Notes under the pieces: generated by a model
The model's database searches: none
What the model was told of the DNA's origin: nothing
What the model saw: the letters and a program-made list of their open reading frames with translations, nothing else
Program-made: the position numbers and the translations under genes
Shown here: piece by piece, positions 17,555 through 25,965 of the stretch
How the letters are laid out: every line of letters begins with the position of its first letter
Position numbering within the stretch: the first letter of the stretch is position 1
Assembly: GCA_937927415.1 (NCBI GenBank)
Contig: CALBDS010000002.1
Span: 35,573 to 99,572 of the forward strand
Direction of reading: 5' to 3'
Length of the DNA: 64,000 nucleotides
Source of the DNA: an uncultured Rhodospirillaceae bacterium
GTDB lineage: Bacteria; Pseudomonadota; Alphaproteobacteria; Azospirillales; Azospirillaceae

Positions 17555-18581
17555 GGATATGGAACCTTCTCACAAACAAACGCACAGCCCCGGCCTCACA
17601 CCGGCCCCGCCGCGGACGATCTACCTGCTGTGCCCCGCCGGTCTGCAAACCGGCGGCCCAGAAGCGATCCATCAGCTGGCGGGCGAGCTGCTGGCCCAGG
17701 GGCACGACGCCAATGTCGTATACCTGTCCCAGGAGATCTGCAAAGTCGTGCATGACAGCACCGGCCCGCTGCTGTCTAACCGGTTTTCCTTCCCCGACGT
17801 CAAGGGCAAGATGCCGGAAGCCTACGGGATCTATGGCACGCGCGAGGCCCTGGTCATTGAGGACAAGCCGGAAAACATCCTGATTTTCCCCGAGGCGCTG
17901 CCGTTTCTCCACCGGCTGGGTTCCCGGATGCAAAAGCATCTGTGGTGGCTGAGCGTGAACAACGCGCTTCACCTGCTGGAAGGAATGGGTGGCATGGAAG
18001 GGGTGCGCAACCTGCCCCTGACCCATCTGGTGCAGTCGGCCTATGCTGAGGATTTCCTGCGCCGCAACGGCATCACCCAATGCCACCGCCTGTTCGACTA
18101 CACCCGCACCAACTTTCTCGAACAGCCGGCCCGGCCCGCGGGCGAGCGCAAGGATCAGGTGCTCTATAACCCCCGCAAGGGGTGGGAGGTGGTCCAGCTT
18201 CTGATCGCCGCCGCCCCGGATCTGGAGTGGGTGCCGATCTCCGGGCTGCAGCCCGACCAGGTTCAGGAACTGCTGCTGACATCGAAGGTCTACATTGACT
18301 TCGGCGAGCATCCCGGCAAGGACCGCATCCCGCGTGAAGCCGCGATTTCCGGTTGCGTCGTGCTGACCGGACGGCGGGGGGCGGCGGATTTCTTCGCCGA
18401 CCTGCCCATTGACGACCAGTACAAGTTCGGCCAGGACACCAGCCTGTCGGCGGTGGTGGCCAAGATTCGTGCCTGCATCGCCGACTTCGCCACCCACAGC
18501 GCCATGTTCGAACCGTACCGACGCTTCATCCGCACCGAGCGGGATGAGTTCCGCCTGCAGGTGCATCGGATCTATGGGTGA
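17553..18581 (+). CDS. Glycosyltransferase-like protein
   Basis: The protein has 342 residues. TIYLLCPAGLQTGGPEAIHQ at the N terminus is a GT-B type glycine-rich opening. GWEVVQLLI and VYIDFGEHPGKDRIPREAAI-GCVVL in the C-terminal half fit the E-rich nucleotide-sugar loop of GT-B enzymes, with R-E-A in place of the usual E-A. Too divergent to assign a CAZy family with confidence. The ATG at 17553 shares CATG with the opposite glf start; ATG 17559 is the only alternative. No ribosome site is obvious. A terminator follows at 18589. Confidence 0.6.
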   Translation: MDMEPSHKQTHSPGLTPAPPRTIYLLCPAGLQTGGPEAIHQLAGELLAQGHDANVVYLSQEICKVVHDSTGPLLSNRFSFPDVKGKMPEAYGIYGTREALVIEDKPENILIFPEALPFLHRLGSRMQKHLWWLSVNNALHLLEGMGGMEGVRNLPLTHLVQSAYAEDFLRRNGITQCHRLFDYTRTNFLEQPARPAGERKDQVLYNPRKGWEVVQLLIAAAPDLEWVPISGLQPDQVQELLLTSKVYIDFGEHPGKDRIPREAAISGCVVLTGRRGAADFFADLPIDDQYKFGQDTSLSAVVAKIRACIADFATHSAMFEPYRRFIRTERDEFRLQVHRIYG

Positions 18582-18588
18582 CGAAACC

Positions 18589-18616
18589 GCCTCGGGTTTT
18601 CCTGAGGCCCCGTTTC
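18589..18616 (+). terminator. Probable Rho-independent terminator
   Basis: GCCTCGGG (18589-18596) pairs with CCTGAGGC (18601-18608) around TTTT, with one G-T pair. It is followed by CCCGTTTCTT. It lies 8 bases after the stop of the glycosyltransferase-like gene at 17553-18581. The U-tract is short. Confidence 0.5.
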
Positions 18617-18756
18617 TTGAGCAAATGGGGGCATCATACCAATACGCTTCTGAAGTCTGCGAACGCGTGGTTCGGGTGGTGTTCCAGCACGAGGGTGAGG
18701 AGGTCCCCGTTCCCCGGACAGTTTTGCGGCAGGGATAAGCTTGGTTCAGGTCCGTG

Positions 18757-19636
18757 TCATGCCGCCAATCCGATCCCGACCGGGATACCCTGGTGGACTT
18801 CGGTCGGGGTTCTACCACCGAGCGCGGAGTGCGGCCGGTCGGCGTTGTAGTAGTCGATCCACTGGCCGATGCCGGCCCGCGTCTCGCTGCCTAGCTCGAA
18901 GGCCTGCAGGTAGACGCATTCGTACTTCAGCGATCGCCACAGCCGCTCGATGAAGACGTGGTCCATCCAGCGGCCACGCCCATCCATCGCCCCCCGAATG
19001 CCGGCCGCCGTCAAGAGGCCGGTGAAGCGGGGACTGGTGAACTGGCTGCCCTGGTCGGTGTTGAAGATTTCCGGCCGCCCATGCTGCGCCATCGCCTCCT
19101 CCACCGCCTCCAGGCAGAACTCGACGTCCATGGTGTTCGAGAGCCGCCAGGCCAGCACGCGGCGCGAGGCCCAGTCCATCACCGCGAGCCCGAAGGGCCA
19201 GCGTAGCTACCAAGTACAGGAAGCCGCGGCGCATGGGAATGTAGGTAATATCCGCGCACCACACCTGATTTGGGCGGTCGATAGTCATGTCACGCAGCAG
19301 ATACGGCCAGACCTTGTGCTCCGGATGGGGCACCGTCGTCTTCGGACGCTGGTAGACGGCCTGCAAGCCCATCCGCCCCATCAGGCGGCGAACCCGCTTG
19401 CGATTGATCGCATGCCCGTGCCGGCGGAGATGACGAGTCATCTGCCGGCTGCCGTACCACGGCGTCTCCAGGAACTGCACGTCGATCAGCCGCATCAGTT
19501 CCAGGTTTTCAGCACACTCGCCCTTGCCCGGCTCGTAGTAGCTGGAGCGGCTGAGCGACACCAACGCGCACTGCTGCGTGATCGACAAGCGCGGATACTC
19601 CGGCTCGATCAGCTCCCGCCTCCGACCGACGCTCAT
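18757..19636 (-). pseudogene. IS3-family transposase orfB, frameshifted
   Basis: Reads as the DDE integrase-core transposase of IS3 elements. The first part (YPRLSITQQCALVSLSRSSYY through DRPNQVWCADITYIPM) and the second (MDWASRRVLAWRLSNTMD, DQGSQFTSP, WIDYYNADRPHSALGG) are in different frames. Comparison with the intact copy at 27129-27986 places the break where YLVA should run into VMDWAS. About 22 extra bases near 19184-19205 include the hairpin GCCCGAAGGGC. The catalytic D, D and E residues are otherwise present. The start overlaps the orfA stop, as in the intact copy. Confidence 0.87.
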
Positions 19637-19917
19637 CGACCAGAGGCCTTGCGCAAAAAATCGCGTTCCACGACCAGTTGCCCGATCATGGCGTGCAGCT
19701 TCTCCACCTCGCCCTGATGGCTGGCTTCGGCCGCCTCCGCCTTGCCGGAGAACACCCCGGCCATCCCCTCGATGGCCTGCTTCTTCCAAGCATTGATCAG
19801 CGTCTGGTGCACTCCGTGCTTGGCCACGAGTTGCGACACCGTCAGCTCGCCCCGGATCGCCTCCAGCGCCACCTTCGCCTTGAACTCCGCCGAATACCGT
19901 TTCTGTTTTCCCGTCAT
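19633..19917 (-). CDS. IS3-family transposase orfA (helix-turn-helix)
   Basis: 94 aa from ATG 19917. KRYSAEFKAKVALEAIRGEL and LVAKHGVHQTLINAWKKQA form the HTH that binds the element's ends. The C-terminal part (VEKLHAMIGQLVVERDFL) is the leucine-zipper-like helix that joins orfB. Its stop overlaps the start of orfB by ATGA, as in the second element. Intact, but its partner orfB is broken. Confidence 0.9.
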   Translation of the reverse strand: MTGKQKRYSAEFKAKVALEAIRGELTVSQLVAKHGVHQTLINAWKKQAIEGMAGVFSGKAEAAEASHQGEVEKLHAMIGQLVVERDFLRKASGR

Positions 19918-20013
19918 CGGGGCCCTCCTTTCTGATGGGCGAACCAAGCTTATCCGACTGTCCGGGGAACGGGGACATCCTCAGTGGCCCGTGGGCGCGC
20001 TCCTTCCCTCGGC

Positions 20014-21246
20014 TCAACGGCCGGGCGGCAGGAAGCTGAGGTCGCAGGCCCAGACCCGCTCGCCGCCGCGGTCGGCGATGTCGCGCACGACGCCGGCCTT
20101 GGCGAGCTGCTCCACCAGCAGATGCACGCCGCGCAGCGACAGGCCGCAGCGGCTTTTCAGCTCGCTGGCCACCCGGCTGATGGTGAAGGCTGGGCGGTCG
20201 TGGAGCCAGTCCAGCACGTCGGGTAAGCGGGAACTGCTGCGCCGCGGCGTGGCGGCCAGCCGCGCCTCCCAGTGCTCCTGAATCACAGCGAGATGGCGCA
20301 GCCGTTCCAGTTCATGGGCCACCAGGTCGGGGATGGTGTCGAGGAACCAGCGCGTCCAGGCGCTTTCGGTCCCGGCCAATGCCAGCCGGTAGCCGGTGAC
20401 GTCGCGGGCGAGCGCCACCGTCAGCGCCGGCCACGCATGATGCAGGCGGCAGGCGTCGCGGATCAGGGCGGGGGCGGCGAGCCACACCACCACGCTCCAC
20501 CACGAGGCCGCCGGCCGTTCCGCCGCGGCCAGAACCCGCAGGGCGGTGACCGCGGCATCATCGTCATCGCCGCGCCGCTCCGGTGTCCCCGGATCGGGTC
20601 GCCGCGCCAGGACGCGGATTGCTGATGCCGCGCCGAGCAGGCCCGGCCCTGACGCCAGGGCCTCGGCCACCGCCTCCAGCGCCAGACCGGCATCGGCGGC
20701 CCTGGCCTCGCCCATGCCCGCCGGGTGGCCGCCCTGGGCGATGCTCCAGCGCCGGTGGAGTTCGTCCAGCCAGGGCCGGGTCCAGGGCGTCAGGGGCGGC
20801 GAGACGGTATCGGCCTCGTCGCCTTCAGCGTCTTCTGGATCGTCGCCGCTCTCAAGGTTGTTCGCCTCCAGCGCGGTGATCGTCGCCCGCACCGCGGCGA
20901 CGACATCGGTGGGAGACACCTCGGCGGTCGGACAGGGGGCGTAGCGGGTGACACTGCGCTCCGGTGGCACGGTGGCGGTCAGGCCGCGTGGCAACTGCGT
21001 GAACAGCGGCACCAGCAGGGCGGCGCGGGCGGCTTCGCCGCGGGCGTGCTCCGGGGCTGCCAGGGCGCGTTGGAAGTCATCGGCGTCCAGGCGGTGGCCG
21101 TCAAGGCGGATCAGGGCCGCCGCCGAGCGCCGGGCGGCATCGGCGGCTAGGCGCCGGCGCGATGCCGGGTCGGCGAGGGCCTGGTCGAGGCGGCCAAGGG
21201 CGCGTTCGGCGGCGAGCAGGGCGGGGAGAAGGGCAAGGACGTGCAT
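20014..21246 (-). CDS. Winged-helix protein of DUF1612/Fic-C-terminal type, function unknown
   Basis: 410 aa from ATG 21246 (MHVLALLPALLAAERALG). The N-terminal half is Ala-rich alpha-helical with no catalytic motif visible; a weakly acidic linker lies near 140-160. The last ~70 residues (VLDWLHDRPAFTISRVASEL, then LSLRGVHLLVEQLAKAGVV, then GGERVWAC) form a winged helix. That arrangement is like DUF1612-type regulators or the C-terminal domain of Fic proteins; no Fic HxFx(D/E)GN motif is present. It is divergent from the KAP NTPase gene across a 40-bp palindrome, so it may regulate that operon. The family name is my best recollection, not a search result. Confidence 0.6.
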   Translation of the reverse strand: MHVLALLPALLAAERALGRLDQALADPASRRRLAADAARRSAAALIRLDGHRLDADDFQRALAAPEHARGEAARAALLVPLFTQLPRGLTATVPPERSVTRYAPCPTAEVSPTDVVAAVRATITALEANNLESGDDPEDAEGDEADTVSPPLTPWTRPWLDELHRRWSIAQGGHPAGMGEARAADAGLALEAVAEALASGPGLLGAASAIRVLARRPDPGTPERRGDDDDAAVTALRVLAAAERPAASWWSVVVWLAAPALIRDACRLHHAWPALTVALARDVTGYRLALAGTESAWTRWFLDTIPDLVAHELERLRHLAVIQEHWEARLAATPRRSSSRLPDVLDWLHDRPAFTISRVASELKSRCGLSLRGVHLLVEQLAKAGVVRDIADRGGERVWACDLSFLPPGR

Positions 21247-21336
21247 GGCGGCTCCGGAAAAACCACGCCAGATTAACCAATTGCAGTGATTTTTGTTAAC
21301 AGCACCGACATCGGCAGGTGGGAAAGCCCACGTTTC

Positions 21337-21376
21337 AATAAACACACGATAATTTGATAGCTATCGGCTGTTTATT
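21337..21376. promoter_or_regulatory. 40-bp interrupted palindrome in divergent promoter region
   Basis: Arms AATAAACA (21337-21344) and TGTTTATT (21369-21376) are exact inverted copies. Inside them CGATA (21347-21351) and TATCG (21362-21366) repeat the symmetry, separated by two mismatched bases on each side. The block is AT-rich inside GC-rich DNA and lies between the winged-helix gene and the KAP NTPase gene. It looks like an operator for a dimeric regulator, possibly the winged-helix protein itself. Confidence 0.6.
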
Positions 21377-21447
21377 ATCAGGCCTTGGCGGCGGCGTCCG
21401 CTTCGGCTACCGTGGACGGCGCCGCTCAACCCACCGGAACGCCCCCC

Positions 21448-23556
21448 GTGAGCCACCGCCCCGACCGCCCGATCGCCGATCCCGCTGACGACCGCCTGGG
21501 CCGCGACGGCTTCGTCGCCCGCCTCGCCCGCGCCCTGGTCCGCGAGGAGGCCGTCGACGGCAGGACGATCGCCCGGGCCAGCGGCGTTGTGGTCGGCCTC
21601 ACCGGTCCCTGGGGCAGCGGCAAGTCCTCCCTGCTCAACCTGCTGGAAACGGAGATTAAGCAGCAGCACGCTGCCGTCGGCGCCGTGGTGGTGCGTTTCG
21701 ATCCCTGGCTGGTGTCCGGCCGCGACGACATCATCACCCAGTTCTTTGCCGAGTTGCAGGCTACGATCAACGCGGTGGGCACCTCCGACGGCCAGACTGG
21801 TGGCAGGTTGCAGGATTTGGGCGCCAAGTTGGCCGGCTACGCCAAAGATCTGGCACCCGCCGCCGCCCTGTTCAGCATGGTGCCCGGTGCCGGTACGGCC
21901 GCGGCCGGCGCTGCCAAGGTGGCTGAGACCCTGTTGACCCGCGACCGCTCTCTGGCGGCGCAGCACCGTGAACTGGCCGGTATGCTGGCCGGCGTCGACG
22001 TGCCGATCGTCGTGCTGATCGACGAACTCGACCGGGTCGAAGACGCCGAGGTCCGTGCCGTCGCCCAACTCGTGCGCGCCGTCGCCGACTTTCCCGGCAT
22101 CTCCTACCTCCTCGCCTACGACCGGCCGCGGGTGGTCGAGGCGCTTGGTGACGGCAATGCTGAGAGGGGAAGCGCCTATCTGGAGAAGATCGTCCAGTTG
22201 GAGATCCCGCTGCCGGTTTCTGTGAATTCCGAGATACGGGGCCTCTTCACGGCGGAGGTCGAAGGCGCGGCCCCGGCCGGCACCTTACCGGCCAACTGGC
22301 AATCCGATCCGCGCTGGCCCCGTTTCCGGAACATCGTGGCCGACGGCCTGCTGACCACACCGCGCGACAGCCGGCGGGTGTGCGGCATGTACGCGGTGCT
22401 GGCGCCCATGGTCAACCGCGAGGTCGATTGGCTGGGTCTGCTTGGCTATTGCGTCCTGCTGGCCAAGGCTCCGGCGGCCGTCGAGGCGATCCGCCGGCAA
22501 CCGCGCTTGGTGGTGCGTGATGCTCCGGTGGACCGGGAAGACGTCATCGACTGGAACGCCTTTGCCAAAGACGAACGGGCAGGCCCCGCCGATCGGCTCG
22601 CGCGGTTGGGGGTTCAGCCTGATACGCCGCTGGCCCACCTGCTGGAACTGCTGTTTCCGCTGTTGCGCAGCGGCTCCTGGGCAGAGGATGGGGAGCCTGT
22701 CGATGGGCTGCGCCGCTACCGTCCGCTGATGACGGTTCTGCGTCTCGGCCTGCTGCCCGGCGCCGTTGGACGGTCGGAAATCGACAACTTCCTCGCAGGC
22801 GATGACGAAGCCAGGTGGTCGCAACTCCGGGTGTGCCACACGGATCAGTCCCTCACGCCCTTCCTTGACCGGCTGGCGGATCTCTACCGGGACATCGGCG
22901 ACCCCGACCCCGAGCGGACCCTGCGGATTCTCGGCAGCGTTCCCCGGGATATCAAGGCCGCTGGGTCGGAGTGCTCTGGCGAAAGCTATGACCTATGCCG
23001 CGGGTTCAGCCGGTTTCTCAATCAGGCGGTGGAGCGGTGCGGGGTCTCCGCCGCTCTCGGCGAGCGCGTGCTGACCGCACTGATGGAGGCGGGGCACCTC
23101 GACGCCGTGGCAATGGTGCTGCGCGAACAAGGTTTTCAGCGTGGCCCGTTGGGGCATGAACGGCGAAGTGCTGGCGATGCGTGGCTGCCGCCCGAGTGCT
23201 TTGAGCATCTGGCCGGTGACTTGGTTGGCATCGTAGAGACGCGCTGGCGCGACGGACGCCTGCTGGCAGACGTTGGCACACCGGAGCCATTGTTCCTGGC
23301 CGAACACCTGGACCGCTGGGATGCGGACTGCCGCGAAGGTCTGTCGGAACGAGTCCGAACCGATGACGGCGCGCTCCGGGCCGTCACACGTCTCTTCTTC
23401 GGCCATGGCATAATCTCCTTCGCAGACCTTAACCTCTTCCTGGATGCCACCCTCTTTCTGGAGCGTCTGGCGGCGGTTGCGGACACCGATGGCGAATGGG
23501 ATGAGCACGCCCGGACGGCCCGGGCACGGGCCCTGCATTGGCTGGCGCGCCGCTGA
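21448..23556 (+). CDS. KAP-family P-loop NTPase
   Basis: 702 aa from GTG 21448 (SHRPDRPIADPADDRLGRDG); in-frame TTG 21385 and GTG 21412 would extend it but lack ribosome sites. Walker A GPWGSGKSS is at about 53-61. Between it and Walker B (VVLIDELDRVED, about 188-199) lies a hydrophobic stretch near 135-157 (LFSMVPGAGTAAAGAA), the position where KAP NTPases carry inserted membrane helices. FDPWLVSGRDD is the typical KAP region after Walker A. The ~400-residue C terminus is unassigned. KAP proteins occur in accessory and defence islands. The stop overlaps the recombinase start (TGATG), indicating translational coupling. Confidence 0.88.
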   Translation: MSHRPDRPIADPADDRLGRDGFVARLARALVREEAVDGRTIARASGVVVGLTGPWGSGKSSLLNLLETEIKQQHAAVGAVVVRFDPWLVSGRDDIITQFFAELQATINAVGTSDGQTGGRLQDLGAKLAGYAKDLAPAAALFSMVPGAGTAAAGAAKVAETLLTRDRSLAAQHRELAGMLAGVDVPIVVLIDELDRVEDAEVRAVAQLVRAVADFPGISYLLAYDRPRVVEALGDGNAERGSAYLEKIVQLEIPLPVSVNSEIRGLFTAEVEGAAPAGTLPANWQSDPRWPRFRNIVADGLLTTPRDSRRVCGMYAVLAPMVNREVDWLGLLGYCVLLAKAPAAVEAIRRQPRLVVRDAPVDREDVIDWNAFAKDERAGPADRLARLGVQPDTPLAHLLELLFPLLRSGSWAEDGEPVDGLRRYRPLMTVLRLGLLPGAVGRSEIDNFLAGDDEARWSQLRVCHTDQSLTPFLDRLADLYRDIGDPDPERTLRILGSVPRDIKAAGSECSGESYDLCRGFSRFLNQAVERCGVSAALGERVLTALMEAGHLDAVAMVLREQGFQRGPLGHERRSAGDAWLPPECFEHLAGDLVGIVETRWRDGRLLADVGTPEPLFLAEHLDRWDADCREGLSERVRTDDGALRAVTRLFFGHGIISFADLNLFLDATLFLERLAAVADTDGEWDEHARTARARALHWLARR

Positions 23557-24929
23557 TGAGCGAAACCGCGTGCGTTCCCCCCACCCCGGTTGTTGCCATT
23601 CCCTTCGCGCTCGTGCCCACGCTGAGCGCCGCAGTTGTCGAGCGTCTGCGCGCCGCCATCACCCGGCCCATGGCCGTGGCGACCCGCCGGGCGCTGCTTG
23701 GTGACGGGCGGACCTTCGTGCGCTGGTGCGTCCAGGCCGGCCATGACGCGCTGCCGGCGTCACCGGCCACCCTGCGCGCCTTTCTCGCCGCCGCCCGCGC
23801 CGTCGGGCGCAAGGACAGTACGCTGCGCCGCTACCGCAGTTCCCTGGCGTGGTGGCACGCCGCCGCCGGCTTCGCCAACCTCTGCACCCCCCCTTCCGCT
23901 ACCGGGACTGCCGTCGCGGCGGCGCCGATGCCGCCGGACGAGGATCTCCTCGGGCGCCTGGACGACTACCTTGCCCTGGCCCGGCGGGCGCTGGCCCCGG
24001 CGACGCTGCGCGCGCTGCGCGCCGACGCGCGGGTGTTCGCCACCTGGTGCGCTGAGCACGGTCTCCCCTGGCTGCCGGCGGGGCCGGAGACCGTGCAGGC
24101 CTTCATCGATGATCTGGGGGCCAGCCGGCGCCCGGCGACGGTCGCCCGCTACCTCGGCTCGATCGCCACCCTGCACCGCGCCGCCGGGGCCGCCAACCCC
24201 TGCGACCACTGGCGGGTGCACCTGGCCCGCAAGGCGCACACCCAGGAGCAGGGCGCCCGCCAGCGGCAGGCCCGGCCCCTGGGCGATGCCGAACTGACCG
24301 GCATCCTCGACCTGATTCCCGACGCCGGTGATCCCGCGGCCTCCTTGCGTGACCTGCGGGACCGGGCGTTGCTGCTGGTTGGGCGCGACACCCTGGCGCG
24401 CGCCGACGAGCTGGTGGCGCTGCGGTGGGAGGATCTGGAACCCGTCGCCCCCGACGACCCCGAGGCCCGGCCCGGAGAAGGAACGATCCTGATCCGCCGT
24501 TCCAAGACCGATCAGGCCGGCGCGGGCGCCATGGCCTGGCTGTCGGCGGACGCCATGGCGGCGCTTGCCGTCTGGCGTGCGGCCATCGAGGCGGCAACCG
24601 ATCCAGCCACCGGCGCCCCCGCCGGGGCAGGGACGTTCCTCTTCCGCAGCCTGGCCCGCCGCGGCTTCGGCGCGGCGATGGGCACCGCGGCGGTGCGCCG
24701 GGTGGTGGCGGAACGGGCCGCCGCCGCCGACCCGCTGGCCGTCGGCGTCACCGGCCATTCCCTGCGCGTCGGCGCCGCCCAGGACCTGCTGGCCGCCGGG
24801 GTGGACCTCGCCGGGTTGATGCAGGCCGGGCGCTGGACCTCGCCGCAGATGCCGGCGCGCTACACCGAGCGCCTGCGCGCGGCCCGCGGCGCCGTGGCCC
24901 GCGTGCGTCGAACCAAAGGAAAGGGATAG
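23556..24929 (+). CDS. Tyrosine recombinase with duplicated core-binding domain
   Basis: 457 aa. Catalytic set complete: R282 (ARADEL), K317 (SKTD), H401 and R404 (HSLR), W427, Y436 (ARYTE). Before the catalytic domain are two successive SAM-like core-binding domains with parallel motifs. The first has TFVRWCVQAGHDALPASPAT, then LRRYRSSLAWWHAAAG, at about 40-110. The second has VFATWCAEHGLPWLPAGPET, then VARYLGSIATLHRAAG, at about 150-225. Ordinary integrases have one. It is coupled to the KAP NTPase gene by TGATG. The substrate could be the island's own ends or a phase-variable site; none is identified. Confidence 0.9.
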   Translation: MSETACVPPTPVVAIPFALVPTLSAAVVERLRAAITRPMAVATRRALLGDGRTFVRWCVQAGHDALPASPATLRAFLAAARAVGRKDSTLRRYRSSLAWWHAAAGFANLCTPPSATGTAVAAAPMPPDEDLLGRLDDYLALARRALAPATLRALRADARVFATWCAEHGLPWLPAGPETVQAFIDDLGASRRPATVARYLGSIATLHRAAGAANPCDHWRVHLARKAHTQEQGARQRQARPLGDAELTGILDLIPDAGDPAASLRDLRDRALLLVGRDTLARADELVALRWEDLEPVAPDDPEARPGEGTILIRRSKTDQAGAGAMAWLSADAMAALAVWRAAIEAATDPATGAPAGAGTFLFRSLARRGFGAAMGTAAVRRVVAERAAAADPLAVGVTGHSLRVGAAQDLLAAGVDLAGLMQAGRWTSPQMPARYTERLRAARGAVARVRRTKGKG

Positions 24930-24930
24930 G

Positions 24931-25020
24931 TTCGCCGACGTGCTCGCCTGCATCAACGACATGCCCCAAACCCTCCTGCGCGAACTCCTGCCCTGGGAGT
25001 GGCAAGGCAATCCGCGAGCA
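24931..25020 (+). pseudogene. C-terminal remnant of IS66-type transposase
   Basis: The frame reads FADVLACINDMPQ then LLRELLPWEWQ, which matches the C-terminal tail of IS66 TnpC transposases (usually ...VL.RI.D....-LDELLPW.W). It starts immediately after the recombinase stop with no upstream transposase body. So only a scrap remains, marking an old rearrangement junction. Confidence 0.5.
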
Positions 25021-25045
25021 GACGAAAGCGGCCTGACCGCGGCAC

Positions 25046-25138
25046 TCAGCGGATGCTTACGTCCGGCTGCACATCAAGGCGGTAGAACCGCTGCATGTTG
25101 CGGGCCGGGGCGCGGTGATAGAGGGCCAAGCCAGTCAT
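25046..25138 (-). pseudogene. Truncated WGR-domain protein fragment
   Basis: About 30 codons from ATG 25138 read YHRAPARNMQRFYRLDVQPD and then diverge after DV to a stop. That is the first strand of a WGR domain (consensus NM.RFY.L..QP.LFG.W...R.WGRIG), lost before the W-G-R itself. It abuts the IS66 remnant, consistent with a deletion or insertion junction. Confidence 0.45.
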
Positions 25139-25292
25139 ACCGCCCCCTTCAGGGGGGCTCCATAGAACGGGCAAATTTATGCGCCAAACGGACAAAGCAA
25201 GAACGCGGCGTTTTACGTTACGGGGCGTCGCGGTCCGCTTCCGGACCAGCCGCAGAAACTCGGGGCGGTTCACTATTTTGCAAAGGCGCTGC

Positions 25293-25451
25293 TCACCAGA
25301 GGCGTACTGCATTTCCTCGGTCCAGTGCTTCAATCTGCCGATCCTGCTGGTCGGCGTGCGAGCCGATCAGCGCGACGATCTCGTCCAGCCGGCCGGCAAC
25401 ACCGAGCTTGGCGGCGTACGGGCGAACCCCCTTCTGCACACCCAGGGCCAT
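25293..25451 (-). CDS. Possible small protein, unrecognised
   Basis: 52 codons from ATG 25451: ALGVQKGVRPYAAKLGVAGR followed by LDEIVALIGSHADQQDRQIEALDRG. Amphipathic, with codon use like its neighbours. It lies just downstream of the 25493-25918 gene on the same strand, without an obvious ribosome site. It may be the 3' part of a broken gene. The rest of 24930-25492 holds only the two remnants listed above. Confidence 0.25.
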   Translation of the reverse strand: MALGVQKGVRPYAAKLGVAGRLDEIVALIGSHADQQDRQIEALDRGNAVRLW

Positions 25452-25492
25452 AGCCAGGTTGGTGGAGTGGGGGCCGTGAGAATTGGTGGAGA

Positions 25493-25918
25493 TCAGGCAG
25501 CGCTCCCGATGCGTAGCGGCACAGCCATGACGGGGGCCCAGCTAGCGCGCATCTCGGTGAGGGTGACCGGATGTAAGGCGTTATCGACGAGGTAGGAGGT
25601 CAGGCCGCGGAGCATCGAACGGGCGCCCGTGAACCGGTCGCGACCGAGAAAGGTATCGTTGATCTGCGGGGATAGCGGAACTCTCCCCTTGGCATTGAGC
25701 GCCTTGCCGAGGAAGCGATCACGTTGGAATCGCTCGATGCTGGTGCGGCCGATCTGATCGACGTTGGCAAACACCCAACGACCATCGGCGCGCATTACCT
25801 TGATGATGGCCTTCGGCTGGGTGAGGTCCAGGTCGATAAACTCGATTTCCCAACCGGCCGCACTCATCACGCCAGCCATCCGAGGGGCGGCTTCGATCAG
25901 AGTGATGGTGGAGGGCAT
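25493..25918 (-). CDS. Hypothetical protein
   Basis: 141 aa from ATG 25918, with AGGAG 9 bases upstream; this decides the start over a longer frame. The middle (AIIKVMRADGRWVFANVDQI) looks like beta-strand-rich packing, and LTSYLVDNALHPVTLTEMRA a helical end. No motif I know. It lies 47 bases downstream of the VapC-like gene on the same strand, so it may be cotranscribed with the toxin-antitoxin pair. Function unknown. Confidence 0.6.
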   Translation of the reverse strand: MPSTITLIEAAPRMAGVMSAAGWEIEFIDLDLTQPKAIIKVMRADGRWVFANVDQIGRTSIERFQRDRFLGKALNAKGRVPLSPQINDTFLGRDRFTGARSMLRGLTSYLVDNALHPVTLTEMRASWAPVMAVPLRIGSAA

Positions 25919-25965
25919 GGGACGCTCCTGGGTAGATGGGCGGTTTCTGGAAAGGCTGGAGGGCG

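Larger units (their letters stand above)
18696..19983 (-). mobile_element. IS3-family element, copy 1 (transposase frameshifted)
   Basis: About 1288 bp. The ends are inverted copies matching at 26 of 27 positions: TGAGGA, one variable base, then GTCCCCGTTCCCCGGACAGT. A second internal pair, ATAAGCTTGGTTC, lies just inside both ends. It encodes orfA (19633-19917) and a broken orfB (18757-19636) on the minus strand. I could not find a target duplication: the flanks GGG and GTG do not match. A relative with different outer repeats lies at 26782-28047. Probably immobile by itself because orfB is disrupted. Confidence 0.88.

Noticed and set aside
20014..21246. A Fic AMP-transferase assignment for the winged-helix protein
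   Set aside because: Only the C-terminal winged helix is reminiscent; the Fic HxFx(D/E)GN motif is absent.
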